A stretch of DNA of 64,000 bases from Sphingomonas sp. (GTDB taxonomy: Bacteria; Pseudomonadota; Alphaproteobacteria; Sphingomonadales; Sphingomonadaceae). The notes below the pieces were generated by a model. It ran no database searches, was not told the origin of the DNA, and saw only the letters and a program-made list of their open reading frames with translations. How positions within the stretch are numbered: the stretch's first letter is position 1; every line of letters begins with the position of its first letter. Position numbers and translations under genes: made by a program. Location: the NCBI GenBank assembly GCA_017304655.1, contig JAFKLY010000003.1, positions 496,001-560,000 of the forward strand. Reading direction: 5' to 3'. Shown here piece by piece: positions 19,440 to 27,750 of the stretch.

Positions 19440-19736
19440 GTGAAGAAGTTTCTCATCACTGCGGCGCTGGCCGCGATTGCTACCGTTTCTCCCGCATCTG
19501 CGAAGGACATGTCGTCCTTCTCGCATCAGGGCGTGACCTACAAATATTCCGTGACCAACATCAGCGACAGCAAGCGGGTCATCTCCGGCTTTGCCACGTC
19601 GGGCAGTGCCTTTCGTCTGGTCGTTTCCGGCGACCGCGTGAGCGGCACCGTCAATGGCATGCCGGTGTCCTTCACCGTGAGCGAAGCGAAGAACGCGGCC
19701 GCATCCACCGCGCCGGTCACGGTGGCTTCGCGCTAA
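19440..19736 (+). CDS. Small secreted protein of unknown function
   Basis: 98 residues, starting at GTG 19440 with a strong ribosome site (AAAGGAG, 7 bases upstream). A clear signal peptide runs KKFLITAALAAIATVSPASA with cleavage likely after ASA. The mature part of about 77 residues is Ser/Val/Thr-rich and alternates polar and hydrophobic residues, suggesting a small beta-sheet domain. No known family was recognised and no cysteines are present. It has its own gap upstream and a terminator downstream, so it is probably a single-gene unit. Confidence 0.75.
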   Translation: MKKFLITAALAAIATVSPASAKDMSSFSHQGVTYKYSVTNISDSKRVISGFATSGSAFRLVVSGDRVSGTVNGMPVSFTVSEAKNAAASTAPVTVASR

Positions 19737-19760
19737 TCGCGCAGGTTTGATCGAGACATC

Positions 19761-19815
19761 AGGGCCGGCACGGCAGAGCGAATCCCCGGTTCGCCCGCCG
19801 CGTCGGCCCTTTTTT
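19761..19815. terminator. Terminator between the small secreted protein gene and trxB
   Basis: AGGGCCGGCACGG pairs with CCGCGTCGGCCCT, followed by TTTTTT on the plus strand. This suits termination of the upstream plus-strand gene; trxB converges from the other side. Confidence 0.75.
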
Positions 19816-19852
19816 CGTGCGAAGGCAAAATGCAGAAGCAGCAGCCCGGGGA

Positions 19853-20818
19853 TCAGACGTGCGCGAGCGCCTCGAAATCCGCCTCGGCCAGGAAACGCTC
19901 TGCATCCAGCGCCGCCATGCAGCCCATTCCGGCGGCGGTCACGGCCTGACGATAGATCTTGTCGGTCACGTCGCCCGCCGCGAATACGCCGGGAATGCTC
20001 GTCTTGCTGCTGCCCTTCTCGACCACCAGATAACCCTCATCGAGCGGCAGCTTTCCCTCGAACAGCTCGGTTGCCGGCTTGTGGCCGATCGCAACGAAGG
20101 CGCCGTCCGTGGCGATATGGCTCTTCTCGCCCGTCACCGTATCGACCAGATCGATCCCCACCAGCCCTTCAGGATTGCCACCGCCGACAAAACGATCGAC
20201 GGCCTTGTTCCAAAGCACCTTGATGTTGGGATGCGCGAACAGGCGCTCCTGCAAGATCTTTTCGGCGCGGAAGCTGTCGCGGCGATGGATGATGGTCACG
20301 TCATGGCTGTGGTTGGTGAGGTACAGCGCTTCCTCGACCGCTGTATTGCCGCCGCCGATCACCACGACCTTCTTGCCGCGATAGAAAAAGCCGTCGCACG
20401 TCGCGCAGGCAGAGACGCCCTTGCCCTGCAACAGATGCTCGCTCTCCAGCCCCAGCCACTTTGCCTGCGCGCCGGTCGCGATCACCAGCGTATCGCCATA
20501 ATATTCCGTGCCCCCATCGCCGGTCAGTTTGAACGGGCGCTTGGAGAGATCGACGTCGACGATCTGATCATACATCATCCGGGCGCCGACATGCTCGGCC
20601 TGCGCCTGCATCTCTTCCATCAGCCAAGGCCCCTGGATAACCTCGCGGAAGCCGGGATAATTTTCCACATCCGTGGTGATGGTAAGCTGGCCGCCGGGCT
20701 GAAGGCCCTGGACCACGATCGGCGCCATGCCCGCGCGCGCCGCATAGATGGCGGCAGAGAGGCCAGCCGGACCGGACCCCAGAATGATCATGCGCGAACT
20801 GTGCGTAGCGGTCATCAA
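19853..20818 (-). CDS. trxB: Thioredoxin-disulfide reductase
   Basis: FAD- and NADPH-dependent reductase of 321 residues that keeps thioredoxin reduced. The FAD motif is ILGSGPAGLSAAIYAARAG, the redox-active pair is CATC (in SACATCDGFFYRGK) and the NADPH motif is VVIGGGNTAVEEALYL. The C-terminal FAD motif is GVFAAGDVTDKIYRQAVTAAGMGCMAA without its full length given. Two adjacent Met codons (20818, 20815) could each start translation. Confidence 0.97.
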   Translation of the reverse strand: MMTATHSSRMIILGSGPAGLSAAIYAARAGMAPIVVQGLQPGGQLTITTDVENYPGFREVIQGPWLMEEMQAQAEHVGARMMYDQIVDVDLSKRPFKLTGDGGTEYYGDTLVIATGAQAKWLGLESEHLLQGKGVSACATCDGFFYRGKKVVVIGGGNTAVEEALYLTNHSHDVTIIHRRDSFRAEKILQERLFAHPNIKVLWNKAVDRFVGGGNPEGLVGIDLVDTVTGEKSHIATDGAFVAIGHKPATELFEGKLPLDEGYLVVEKGSSKTSIPGVFAAGDVTDKIYRQAVTAAGMGCMAALDAERFLAEADFEALAHV

Positions 20819-20994
20819 GACGCCCTTTCATGTGATTGTCGATGATTGGCCCGTGCGCCTGACGGATCATCATGCCGATTGCCAGCACTTAAGCGTACAG
20901 GCGCCCAAAGCAAGGGGCCGCTCCGGGGCGCCGGGGGGAGATTGTCTTGCCTGGCCAAAAGCCCTTGTTGGCGGCGGTCGCGCGCCCTGCCCGT

Positions 20995-21732
20995 TCAGTC
21001 GATCATCGAGGGCAGCGAATCGAACCCAGCCTTCAGCACGGCCCCCCACTCCCGCGAAATTTGCGCAAATTCGGGGTCATTCGCCTCGATCCGCCGACGC
21101 AGGCTGAAGGCATATTCGTTGAGCGGAATGATGCTGAGATCGAGCGGCATACCGACAGACAGATTGGAGCGCAGAGTCGAATCCATCGAGACACAGACGG
21201 CCTTGGCAGCATCCGAGAGCGACGTCGTCGGCTTGATCATCCGATCGAGAATCGGCTTGCCATATTTATGCTCGCCGATCTGGAAAAAAGGCGTGTCTGC
21301 CGTCGCCTCGATGAAATTGCCTTCCGAATAGACCATGTAAAGCCGCAGCTTGCCGCCCTTGCGCTGGCCGCAGACAAGGATGCTCGCCCCGAGCGACACA
21401 TTGCTCGCGGTCATGCCCTCGCGCATTTCGGACTGGACCGCCTTCATCGCTTCGCCGACCAGATGCGCCACGCGGTGCATCGTCGCGCAATTGAGCAGCG
21501 TCTCGATGTCGGGATTCTCGACCGAATCCTTCATGGCTCTGGAGAGCTTGGTGCGCACTTCCTGCGTGACGGAGAGATTGCCGGAACAGAGCAGCGCGAT
21601 CGCCCGCTCGCCCGGCTTCTCATACGTGAAGGTCTTGCGGAACATGCCGATATTGTCGAGTCCGGCATTGGTCCGCGTGTCGGACAGCATCACGAGCCCG
21701 GCCTCGACCCGCAAAGCCACGCAATAAGTCAT
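20995..21732 (-). CDS. Anbu (bacterial proteasome-like peptidase)
   Basis: Ntn-hydrolase of the proteasome family, 245 residues, beginning MTYCVALRVEAGLVMLSDTRT. Removal of Met would leave Thr as the N-terminal nucleophile, as in Anbu. LDNIGMFRKTF contains the Lys equivalent to proteasome Lys33, and CSGNLSVTQ and SLGASILVCGQ follow the family pattern. Anbu forms open ring or helix assemblies; substrates are unknown. It is the last gene of a four-gene set with a transglutaminase, an alpha-E protein and an ATP-grasp enzyme, the classic Anbu neighbourhood. An ATG one codon upstream (21735) is an alternative start. Confidence 0.93.
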   Translation of the reverse strand: MTYCVALRVEAGLVMLSDTRTNAGLDNIGMFRKTFTYEKPGERAIALLCSGNLSVTQEVRTKLSRAMKDSVENPDIETLLNCATMHRVAHLVGEAMKAVQSEMREGMTASNVSLGASILVCGQRKGGKLRLYMVYSEGNFIEATADTPFFQIGEHKYGKPILDRMIKPTTSLSDAAKAVCVSMDSTLRSNLSVGMPLDLSIIPLNEYAFSLRRRIEANDPEFAQISREWGAVLKAGFDSLPSMID

Positions 21733-21778
21733 CAATTGCCCCCTTCACCGGCCGGTACGGTCGCGACCTTCCGGCGAT

Positions 21779-22618
21779 TCACTGCTGAGTCTGTGCCTGA
21801 ACCGTTTCGTCTAGAGGAAGACTAGCGATCTGAACATCATGAGACAGCTTCGTTTCGCTGCCCGGCATCATCACCCCGCGAATGGGCGCGGCATCTGCGG
21901 CATCAAGGCCACAGGTCAGCCGCACATGGCCCTCCACCGGACAATGGCCAAGCGTGCAGTCAAAGCCGATCCAGCCCAGCCCCTCGACATGCGCCTCTGC
22001 CCAGGCATGGGGATCATGGTCGCTGTCCGGTCGCTCGGGATCGCGCAGATAGCCGGCGACATAGCGCGTCGGAATACCCAGGCTGCGCGCTGCGGCGATG
22101 AAGATGTGCGTCTGGTCCTGACAAACGCCCGCGCCCTGAGCGAGCGCTTCCGCCGCCGTCGTCTCGGTCGTCGTGCTGCCGGCGCGCCAGGCCACGCCTT
22201 CATGGATCAGGTCATTGAGCCGATGCAGGCTGGCGAGCGGGCCATCGGGGCTGCGCGCCTGTTCCGCCAGGGCTGCCAGCCCCTCGTCAATCGCGGTCAG
22301 TTCGGTCGCGCGCAGGAAGAGTTGCGGGCGCACCTCGCCATCCAAAGGCCGCGTGACGCCTGCGCAATCGACGGTCTGCACGTCGCCTTCCGCCACGATC
22401 GTCACCGATTCCATTCGGCCCGGCGCGCGCCAGAGCGCCTCGGCATCGCCATAGCCGGTGGTGATCCAGCGCTCGATTGGCTGTTCGTTTACGGTCACTG
22501 CCCAACGCTCCACGCGTTGAGCATTGCTGCTCGCGGGCTTCAGGCGCAACCGCATGACGATGCCGGCGGTCGGCTCGTCATAGTCATAGCGCGTTTCATG
22601 CCGGATATTGATCCGCAT
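21779..22618 (-). CDS. Transglutaminase-like protein (Anbu cluster)
   Basis: 279 residues. The N-terminal part (MRINIRHETRYDYDEP) matches the bacterial transglutaminase N-terminal domain. The catalytic triad is visible as Cys in GAGVCQDQTHIF, His in HDPHAWAEAHV and Asp in WIGFDCT. This family accompanies the Anbu protease and a circularly permuted ATP-grasp protein and may act on isopeptide bonds in a peptide modification or turnover pathway; this is proposed in the literature rather than proven. It lies 43 bp upstream of the Anbu gene. Confidence 0.92.
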   Translation of the reverse strand: MRINIRHETRYDYDEPTAGIVMRLRLKPASSNAQRVERWAVTVNEQPIERWITTGYGDAEALWRAPGRMESVTIVAEGDVQTVDCAGVTRPLDGEVRPQLFLRATELTAIDEGLAALAEQARSPDGPLASLHRLNDLIHEGVAWRAGSTTTETTAAEALAQGAGVCQDQTHIFIAAARSLGIPTRYVAGYLRDPERPDSDHDPHAWAEAHVEGLGWIGFDCTLGHCPVEGHVRLTCGLDAADAAPIRGVMMPGSETKLSHDVQIASLPLDETVQAQTQQ

Positions 22619-22636
22619 GGTGGGTTCGTCTCCCGA

Positions 22637-23569
22637 TCAGCCGAAATGATAGGCTTCGGCGATTTCAAGCCCAAGCATATTGCATTGGACGATCTTGCTC
22701 TGGATGGTTTCGTGCAAGCCTTTTCCGAAGATGTCGCCGCTGCTCGTCATCGAGAGCGCCTCCACCATTTCCTCGCTGCGCAGGTTCGCTGGCGTGCGTT
22801 GCCCATGCCAGTGCGCAAGGCGCTGGAGACGATAGGCAATCTGATCGAAGCAATAGAGCACACTGCGCGGGAACTGCCGGTTGAGCATGAGGAAATCGGT
22901 GATCTGCCCCGGCGAATAGGAGCCGCCATAGACATGATGATAGGCGCGGCTGCCGGAGAGCGCGTGCAACACGGACGTCCACTGATAATGGTCGCGGTGA
23001 CCGCCCACCACTTCGGTCTCGGGCAGCAGGACATAATATTTGACGTCGAGCAGGCGCAGCGTCATCTGCGCGCGCTCGAGTGCGCCGCCGGCCCGCAGAA
23101 AGTCGTGCCCTTCATTGCGCAGATGGCCACTCTCGGTCGCGCCGCGGAACATCATCGCACGGTTCTTCACCCAGTCGATCAGCTCGGCGAAATCCCGGCG
23201 CGCATCCGCCACGCCATAGGTCTCCAGCTTGCGCCAGCCCTCGTTGAGGGATTCCCACATCTCCTGCGTGAGCGCGGTGCGCACCGACTTGCCGTTTTGC
23301 CGTGCACGAGCGAGACAGGAGCGGATCGAAGCCGGGTTGTCGGGATCGAGCATGAGGTGCTCGACAACATCGCTCTCGCGAATGCTGCCATCCTTGCCGA
23401 AGGCTTCCTCGCAGCCCGTGACCTGCACCACGGATCGCCACTCGTCGCGCATCGTCGCGCCGGGCAGGATCGCCATGCGCTGGCCCATGGTGAGCAGCCG
23501 CGCGGTCGATTCCGCTCGCTCCATGTAGCGGGCCATCCAGAAGAGATTTTCTGCGGTGCGGCTCAGCAT
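22637..23569 (-). CDS. Alpha-E domain protein (DUF403)
   Basis: Mostly helical protein of 310 residues opening with MLSRTAENLFWMARYMERAE, the diagnostic start of the alpha-E family. Other conserved words are NPASIRSCLARARQN, RDFAELIDWVKNRAMMFRG and YYVLLPE. It is always found with the ATP-grasp and transglutaminase partners and is thought to act with them, perhaps as a structural or substrate-binding part. Spacing is 13 bp from the ATP-grasp stop and 18 bp to the transglutaminase start. Confidence 0.92.
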   Translation of the reverse strand: MLSRTAENLFWMARYMERAESTARLLTMGQRMAILPGATMRDEWRSVVQVTGCEEAFGKDGSIRESDVVEHLMLDPDNPASIRSCLARARQNGKSVRTALTQEMWESLNEGWRKLETYGVADARRDFAELIDWVKNRAMMFRGATESGHLRNEGHDFLRAGGALERAQMTLRLLDVKYYVLLPETEVVGGHRDHYQWTSVLHALSGSRAYHHVYGGSYSPGQITDFLMLNRQFPRSVLYCFDQIAYRLQRLAHWHGQRTPANLRSEEMVEALSMTSSGDIFGKGLHETIQSKIVQCNMLGLEIAEAYHFG

Positions 23570-23582
23570 GTTGCGCTCTCCC

Positions 23583-24989
23583 TCATCGCAGCACCCACGT
23601 GTCTTTCACCCCGCCTCCCTGGCTGGAATTGACGACCAGCGATCCCTCGGCCAGCGCCACGCGCGTCAGGCCACCGGGCACCAGCCGGATCTCCTTGCCG
23701 ACAAGGCAATATGGCCGGAAATCGACATGCCGCTGGACGAGCCCAGAGGCGCCGAGCGTGGGTGACGTCGACAGGTCGAGCGTTGGCTGGGCGATGAACT
23801 CGGCTGGATTGGCGCGAATGCGCCCGGCATATTTCTCGACCTCCGCGGCGCTCGCCTTCGGGCCAATGAGCATGCCATAGCCGCCCGACCCGTGGACTTC
23901 CTTGACGACCAGCTCGGGCAGATGATCCATGACATAGGCATAATCGTCTGGCCGGCCGCACTGCCAGGTCGGCACATTCTGCAGGATCGCACTCTCGCCG
24001 AGATAGAAGCGGATCATCTCCGGCACATAGACATAGACCGCCTTGTCATCGGCAATGCCCGATCCCGGTGCCGAGCAGAGCGTCACGCCGCCCGCGCGAT
24101 AGGCATGGAAGAGACCGGGCACGCCCAGCAGACTGTCCGGCCGGAACGCCAGCGGATCGAGAAAATCATCGTCGATCCGGCGATAGATCACATCCACCCG
24201 GCGCGGGCCGTAGGTGGTCTTCATGTAGACCAGGCCTTCATCGACGAAGAGATCGGCCGGCTCGACCAGCTCGACCCCCATCAGATCGGCCAGATAGCTG
24301 TGCTCATAATAAGCGCTGTTGAAGGAGCCCGGCGTCAGCACCACGACTTCCGGCTTGTCCTTGCAGGCCGGCGGCGCAACTTCCTGCAGCGACTGGAGCA
24401 GCTGGCTGGGATAATTGTCCACCGGCGCCACGCGCTCGCGCACGAACAGCTCGGGGAACATGCGCGTCATGATCTCACGATTTTCGAGCATATAGGACAC
24501 GCCCGACGGGGTGCGGCAATTATCCTCCAGCACCATGAAGTCATTGAGGCCGGTGCGCACGATGTCGATGCCGACGATGTGGCTGTAGACCCGGCCCGGC
24601 GGCGTGAAGTTCGCCATCTCCGGCTTGTAGGCCTTGTTCTGATAGACGATGTCGGCCGGGACGATGCCCGCGCGGATGATCTCGCCGCGATGGTAGATGT
24701 CGAGCAGGAAGGCGTTGAGCGCCGCGGCGCGCTGGCGGATGCCCGCTTCCAGCCGCTGCCATTCCGAGGCCGTGAAGATGCGCGGCAGAAGGTCGAACGG
24801 GATCAGCCGTTCCGGGTCCCCACCCTCGCCATAGACCGCAAAGGTGATGCCGATCCTGCGGAAGATTGCTTCTGCCTCGCCAAGCCGGCGATGCAGCCCT
24901 TCTATGCCGGTTTCCTCCACCCATTGCTGAACGACCGCATAGCAGTCGCGAATCTCTCCCGCATCGCCCAGCATTTCGGAGAAGGTCAT
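23583..24989 (-). CDS. Circularly permuted ATP-grasp type 2 protein
   Basis: 468 residues, the first gene of the Anbu operon. Conserved stretches include DLLPRIFTASEWQRLEAGI, VLEDNCRTPSGVSYMLENR, VVLTPGSFNSAYYEHSYLA and KEVHGSGGYGMLIGP, which mark the permuted ATP-grasp family (DUF404/DUF407). Such enzymes are predicted to ligate carboxylates to amines, so a peptide tag made here and trimmed by Anbu or the transglutaminase is a reasonable hypothesis. ATG 24989 gives the standard MTFSEMLGDAG start; the frame open to 25100 encodes a hydrophobic leader unlike the family and is probably not translated. Confidence 0.92.
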   Translation of the reverse strand: MTFSEMLGDAGEIRDCYAVVQQWVEETGIEGLHRRLGEAEAIFRRIGITFAVYGEGGDPERLIPFDLLPRIFTASEWQRLEAGIRQRAAALNAFLLDIYHRGEIIRAGIVPADIVYQNKAYKPEMANFTPPGRVYSHIVGIDIVRTGLNDFMVLEDNCRTPSGVSYMLENREIMTRMFPELFVRERVAPVDNYPSQLLQSLQEVAPPACKDKPEVVVLTPGSFNSAYYEHSYLADLMGVELVEPADLFVDEGLVYMKTTYGPRRVDVIYRRIDDDFLDPLAFRPDSLLGVPGLFHAYRAGGVTLCSAPGSGIADDKAVYVYVPEMIRFYLGESAILQNVPTWQCGRPDDYAYVMDHLPELVVKEVHGSGGYGMLIGPKASAAEVEKYAGRIRANPAEFIAQPTLDLSTSPTLGASGLVQRHVDFRPYCLVGKEIRLVPGGLTRVALAEGSLVVNSSQGGGVKDTWVLR

Positions 24990-25189
24990 AGGTTTCTGTT
25001 CTTCCCGGCTCCATTGTGCATTGCAGCATAGTGCGCTTGCGAAAAGCAAAATCAAGACCAAAAAAGCATCCTTGATGCTTCGTGACGACACAGGTCGCAT
25101 TTCGAGGCCCCCGGCACCAGCAGGGATTTCGCGCCGTTGAACGATTGTTGCTGGACGCGGCGCGATTTTCCGGGCATTTTCATCGCAAC

Positions 25190-25240
25190 ATGAAGCACAC
25201 CGGCCTCATCCTGCGTCTTACGCGACTTACGCGCCCTTAG
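25190..25240 (+). CDS. leuA leader peptide (16 residues)
   Basis: ATG at 25190 opens a 16-codon frame reading MKHTGLILRLTRLTRP and ending at TAG 25238-25240. Four of the 16 residues are Leu and one is Ile. It lies 135 bp upstream of leuA, and its stop codon is inside the first arm of a strong terminator hairpin, the normal geometry of a ribosome-dependent attenuator sensing charged leucyl-tRNA. No good Shine-Dalgarno sequence is visible, so translation is inferred from position and composition. Confidence 0.62.
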   Translation: MKHTGLILRLTRLTRP

Positions 25241-25290
25241 GCGCGAACATGCGGTTGCCGCAGGCGGCACCCTGCGCCTAAGGGCCTTTT
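25233..25290 (+). terminator. Transcription attenuator of leuA
   Basis: GCCCTTAGGCGC at 25233-25244 pairs perfectly with GCGCCTAAGGGC at 25274-25285, followed by CTTTT. Inside the loop a second small hairpin forms (TGCCGC with GCGGCA). With the overlapping leucine-containing leader ORF this forms an attenuator: a ribosome stalled at Leu codons would change folding near the first arm and permit read-through into leuA. Confidence 0.75.
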
Positions 25291-25375
25291 CGACAAGCAG
25301 ACTCGAAACCCCCAACCGGGAGACGTTGGTGCAGCCTGACCGCCGCGCTCCGGTGAAAGACATAGCAGACCCAAG

Positions 25376-27067
25376 ATGCTGACCGATCCTTCCCGCAAAT
25401 ACCGCCCCTTCCCGCAGGTCGACCTGCCGAACCGGCAGTGGCCCAGCCGCACGATCACGCAACCGCCGCGCTGGCTCTCGACCGACATGCGCGACGGCAA
25501 CCAGTCGCTGATCGACCCGATGAACGCCGAGAAGAAGCAGCGCTTTTTCGAGCTGCTCATCAAGCTCGGCGTCAAGGAGATCGAGGTTGGCTTCCCCTCG
25601 GCGGGCGCGACCGAGTTCGATTTCATCTCCGGCCTCGTACGCGAGGGCAAGATTCCGGACGATGTGACCGTGCAGGTGCTCACCCAGGCTCGGCGCGACC
25701 TCATCGAGAAGACCTTCGAGAGTCTGCGCGGCGCGCGGCAGGCGATCGTCCATGTCTATAACGCCGTGTCGCCGGCCTGGCGCCGCATCGTCTTCGGCAT
25801 GGATCGGCCGGAGATCAAGCAGATCGCCATCAATGCCGCGAAGATGCTGCGCGACGAGGCGGCCAAGCAGCCCGACACGGACTGGCTCTTTGAATACAGC
25901 CCCGAGACCTTCTCGACCGCCGAGCTGGATTTCAGCCTGGAATGCTGCGAGGCGGTGATGGACATTCTCCAGCCGACGCCGGAGAAGCCGCTGATCCTCA
26001 ACCTGCCCGCGACGGTCGAGGCGGCGACGCCCAATATCTATGCCGACCAGATCGAGTGGATGTGCCGCAACATCTCGCGGCGCGACAGCGTCGTCATCTC
26101 GCTCCACCCGCACAATGACCGGGGCACCGGCGTCGCGGCAGCCGAGCTGGGCCTGATGGCCGGCGCCGACCGCATCGAGGGCTGCCTGTTCGGCAATGGC
26201 GAGCGCACCGGCAATTGCGACATCGTGACCGTGGCCCTCAACATGTACACGCAGGGCATCAATCCCGGCCTCGATTTCTCGGATATCGACGAGGTCGTGC
26301 AGACGGTCGAATATTGCAATCAGCTGCCGGTCCACCCGCGGCATCCCTATGCGGGCGAGCTGGTGTTCACCGCTTTCTCCGGCAGCCATCAGGACGCGAT
26401 CAAGAAGGGCTTTGCCGCGCAGGAGCAGCGCAACGACGAGATGTGGGACGTGCCTTATCTGCCGATCGACCCGGCCGACCTGGGCCGTAGCTATGAGGCA
26501 GTGATCCGCGTCAACTCGCAGTCCGGCAAGGGCGGCGTGGCCTGGGTGCTGCAGCAGGACAAGGGGTTGAAACTGCCCAAGCGCATGCAGGCGGACTTCA
26601 GCCGCGTGGTGCAGGATTTGGCCGATTCGTCGAGCCGCGAACTCAATGCCGCGGACATCTGGGACGCCTTCCAGCAGCATTATTGCCTCACCGGCGATCG
26701 GCCCTATGCGCTTGTCGACTATTTCGAGAGCGGCCCGGCCGGCAATCGCGTCTTCACCGGCAAGATCGCGCACAATGGCGAGGAGCGCAGCATTTCCGGT
26801 CGCGGCAATGGCCTGATCTCCAGCGTACTGGCGGCCCTGCGCGAGGAGCTGGGCATCGGCCTCGACGTCGTCGACTATAGCGAGCATGCCATCGGCACGG
26901 GCGGCAACGTGCATGCCGCCGCTTATGTCGAGTGCCGCACGGATGACGGCGTGACCCTGTTCGGCATTGGCCTGGACGAGGACATCGCCACTGCATCGGT
27001 GCAAGCTGTGCTGTCGGTCGCGAACGGGCTGGAGCGGAGCGGCGCAGCGGCCATCAAGACGGCCTGA
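25376..27067 (+). CDS. leuA: 2-isopropylmalate synthase
   Basis: First committed enzyme of leucine biosynthesis: acetyl-CoA plus 2-oxoisovalerate to 2-isopropylmalate. The 563-residue protein has the catalytic [15 protein letters not shown] motif, [14 protein letters not shown] and the metal-binding loop [12 protein letters not shown] complete C-terminal regulatory domain ending [17 protein letters not shown] is present, so leucine feedback is expected. The length and start [13 protein letters not shown] fit the long (about 560 residues) LeuA2 type. It is preceded by an attenuator and followed by a strong terminator, so it is probably a single-gene unit. Confidence 0.97.
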   Translation: MLTDPSRKYRPFPQVDLPNRQWPSRTITQPPRWLSTDMRDGNQSLIDPMNAEKKQRFFELLIKLGVKEIEVGFPSAGATEFDFISGLVREGKIPDDVTVQVLTQARRDLIEKTFESLRGARQAIVHVYNAVSPAWRRIVFGMDRPEIKQIAINAAKMLRDEAAKQPDTDWLFEYSPETFSTAELDFSLECCEAVMDILQPTPEKPLILNLPATVEAATPNIYADQIEWMCRNISRRDSVVISLHPHNDRGTGVAAAELGLMAGADRIEGCLFGNGERTGNCDIVTVALNMYTQGINPGLDFSDIDEVVQTVEYCNQLPVHPRHPYAGELVFTAFSGSHQDAIKKGFAAQEQRNDEMWDVPYLPIDPADLGRSYEAVIRVNSQSGKGGVAWVLQQDKGLKLPKRMQADFSRVVQDLADSSSRELNAADIWDAFQQHYCLTGDRPYALVDYFESGPAGNRVFTGKIAHNGEERSISGRGNGLISSVLAALREELGIGLDVVDYSEHAIGTGGNVHAAAYVECRTDDGVTLFGIGLDEDIATASVQAVLSVANGLERSGAAAIKTA

Positions 27068-27089
27068 CCCTTCGCGACATTCCACTCGA

Positions 27090-27127
27090 AGAGGCCGGAC
27101 GCTTGCATGGGCGTCCGGCCTCTCTTT
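27090..27127 (+). terminator. leuA terminator
   Basis: AGAGGCCGGACGC pairs with GCGTCCGGCCTCT across a short TTGCATGG loop and is followed by CTTTG. It lies 23 bp after the leuA stop and 5 bp before the convergent cytochrome b561 gene. Confidence 0.88.
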
Positions 27128-27131
27128 GTGC

Positions 27132-27662
27132 TCAGCGTATCCGCGCCATCAGATTGTCGCGCAGCACGAGCTGGTGCCACAGTGCCGCGCCGATATGGCC
27201 CAGCGCCAGCAGGCCGAAGGCGATGCCCAGCACTTCATGCCCCTCGCCGGAGATGTCCGCGAGGAAATCGCCGCGCGCAACGGCAAATTTGGGCACGTCG
27301 AACAGGCCAAACCAGTTGAGCGGGCGCGTGCCGGCGGAAGACATGATCCAGCCGGTGAGCGGCACCAGGATCATCAGGGCATAGAAGACCCGGTGGACCG
27401 CATGCGTCAGCCTTTGCTGCAAGGCGGACATGGTGGCCGGCAGCGCGGGTGGACGGTTCGTCAGGCGCAGGATGAGCCTGAGCAGGGAGAGGGCCAGCAC
27501 CGTGAGGCCAATCGACTTGTGCACGCCCATCACGCCGGGGATAATCTCCCCGAGAGGATCATGGGCGAGCCCGATGACGATGGCGGCGATGATAAGGACA
27601 GCGAGAAGCCAGTGCAGGGCGCGAGCCATGGCCGAATAGCGCGCCGTTTCGGGGACAGTCAT
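27132..27662 (-). CDS. Cytochrome b561-family membrane protein
   Basis: 176-residue protein with four hydrophobic helices and paired His residues suited to two b hemes: MARALHWLLA, GVMGVHKSIGL, LTHAVHRVFYAL and LGHIGAALWHQLVL. It resembles YodB/CybB-type cytochrome b561, which moves electrons between quinol and other carriers in the inner membrane. ATG 27662 gives the usual MTVPETARYSAMARALHW start; the frame open to 27905 extends into the neighbouring receptor gene and is rejected. No partner gene is adjacent. Confidence 0.9.
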   Translation of the reverse strand: MTVPETARYSAMARALHWLLAVLIIAAIVIGLAHDPLGEIIPGVMGVHKSIGLTVLALSLLRLILRLTNRPPALPATMSALQQRLTHAVHRVFYALMILVPLTGWIMSSAGTRPLNWFGLFDVPKFAVARGDFLADISGEGHEVLGIAFGLLALGHIGAALWHQLVLRDNLMARIR

Positions 27663-27750
27663 GAACAGCACCTTCCTGAAGGTCGACGATCTGGCAGCCA
27701 TCCGGTGATAGCCGGCGGCGACTGACCGCACCCTGACAGGAAAAGCGCCC

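Noticed and set aside
24990..25100. N-terminal extension of the ATP-grasp protein with a hydrophobic leader
   Set aside because: The family normally starts at MTFSEMLGD and is cytoplasmic; the extension overlaps the upstream promoter region.
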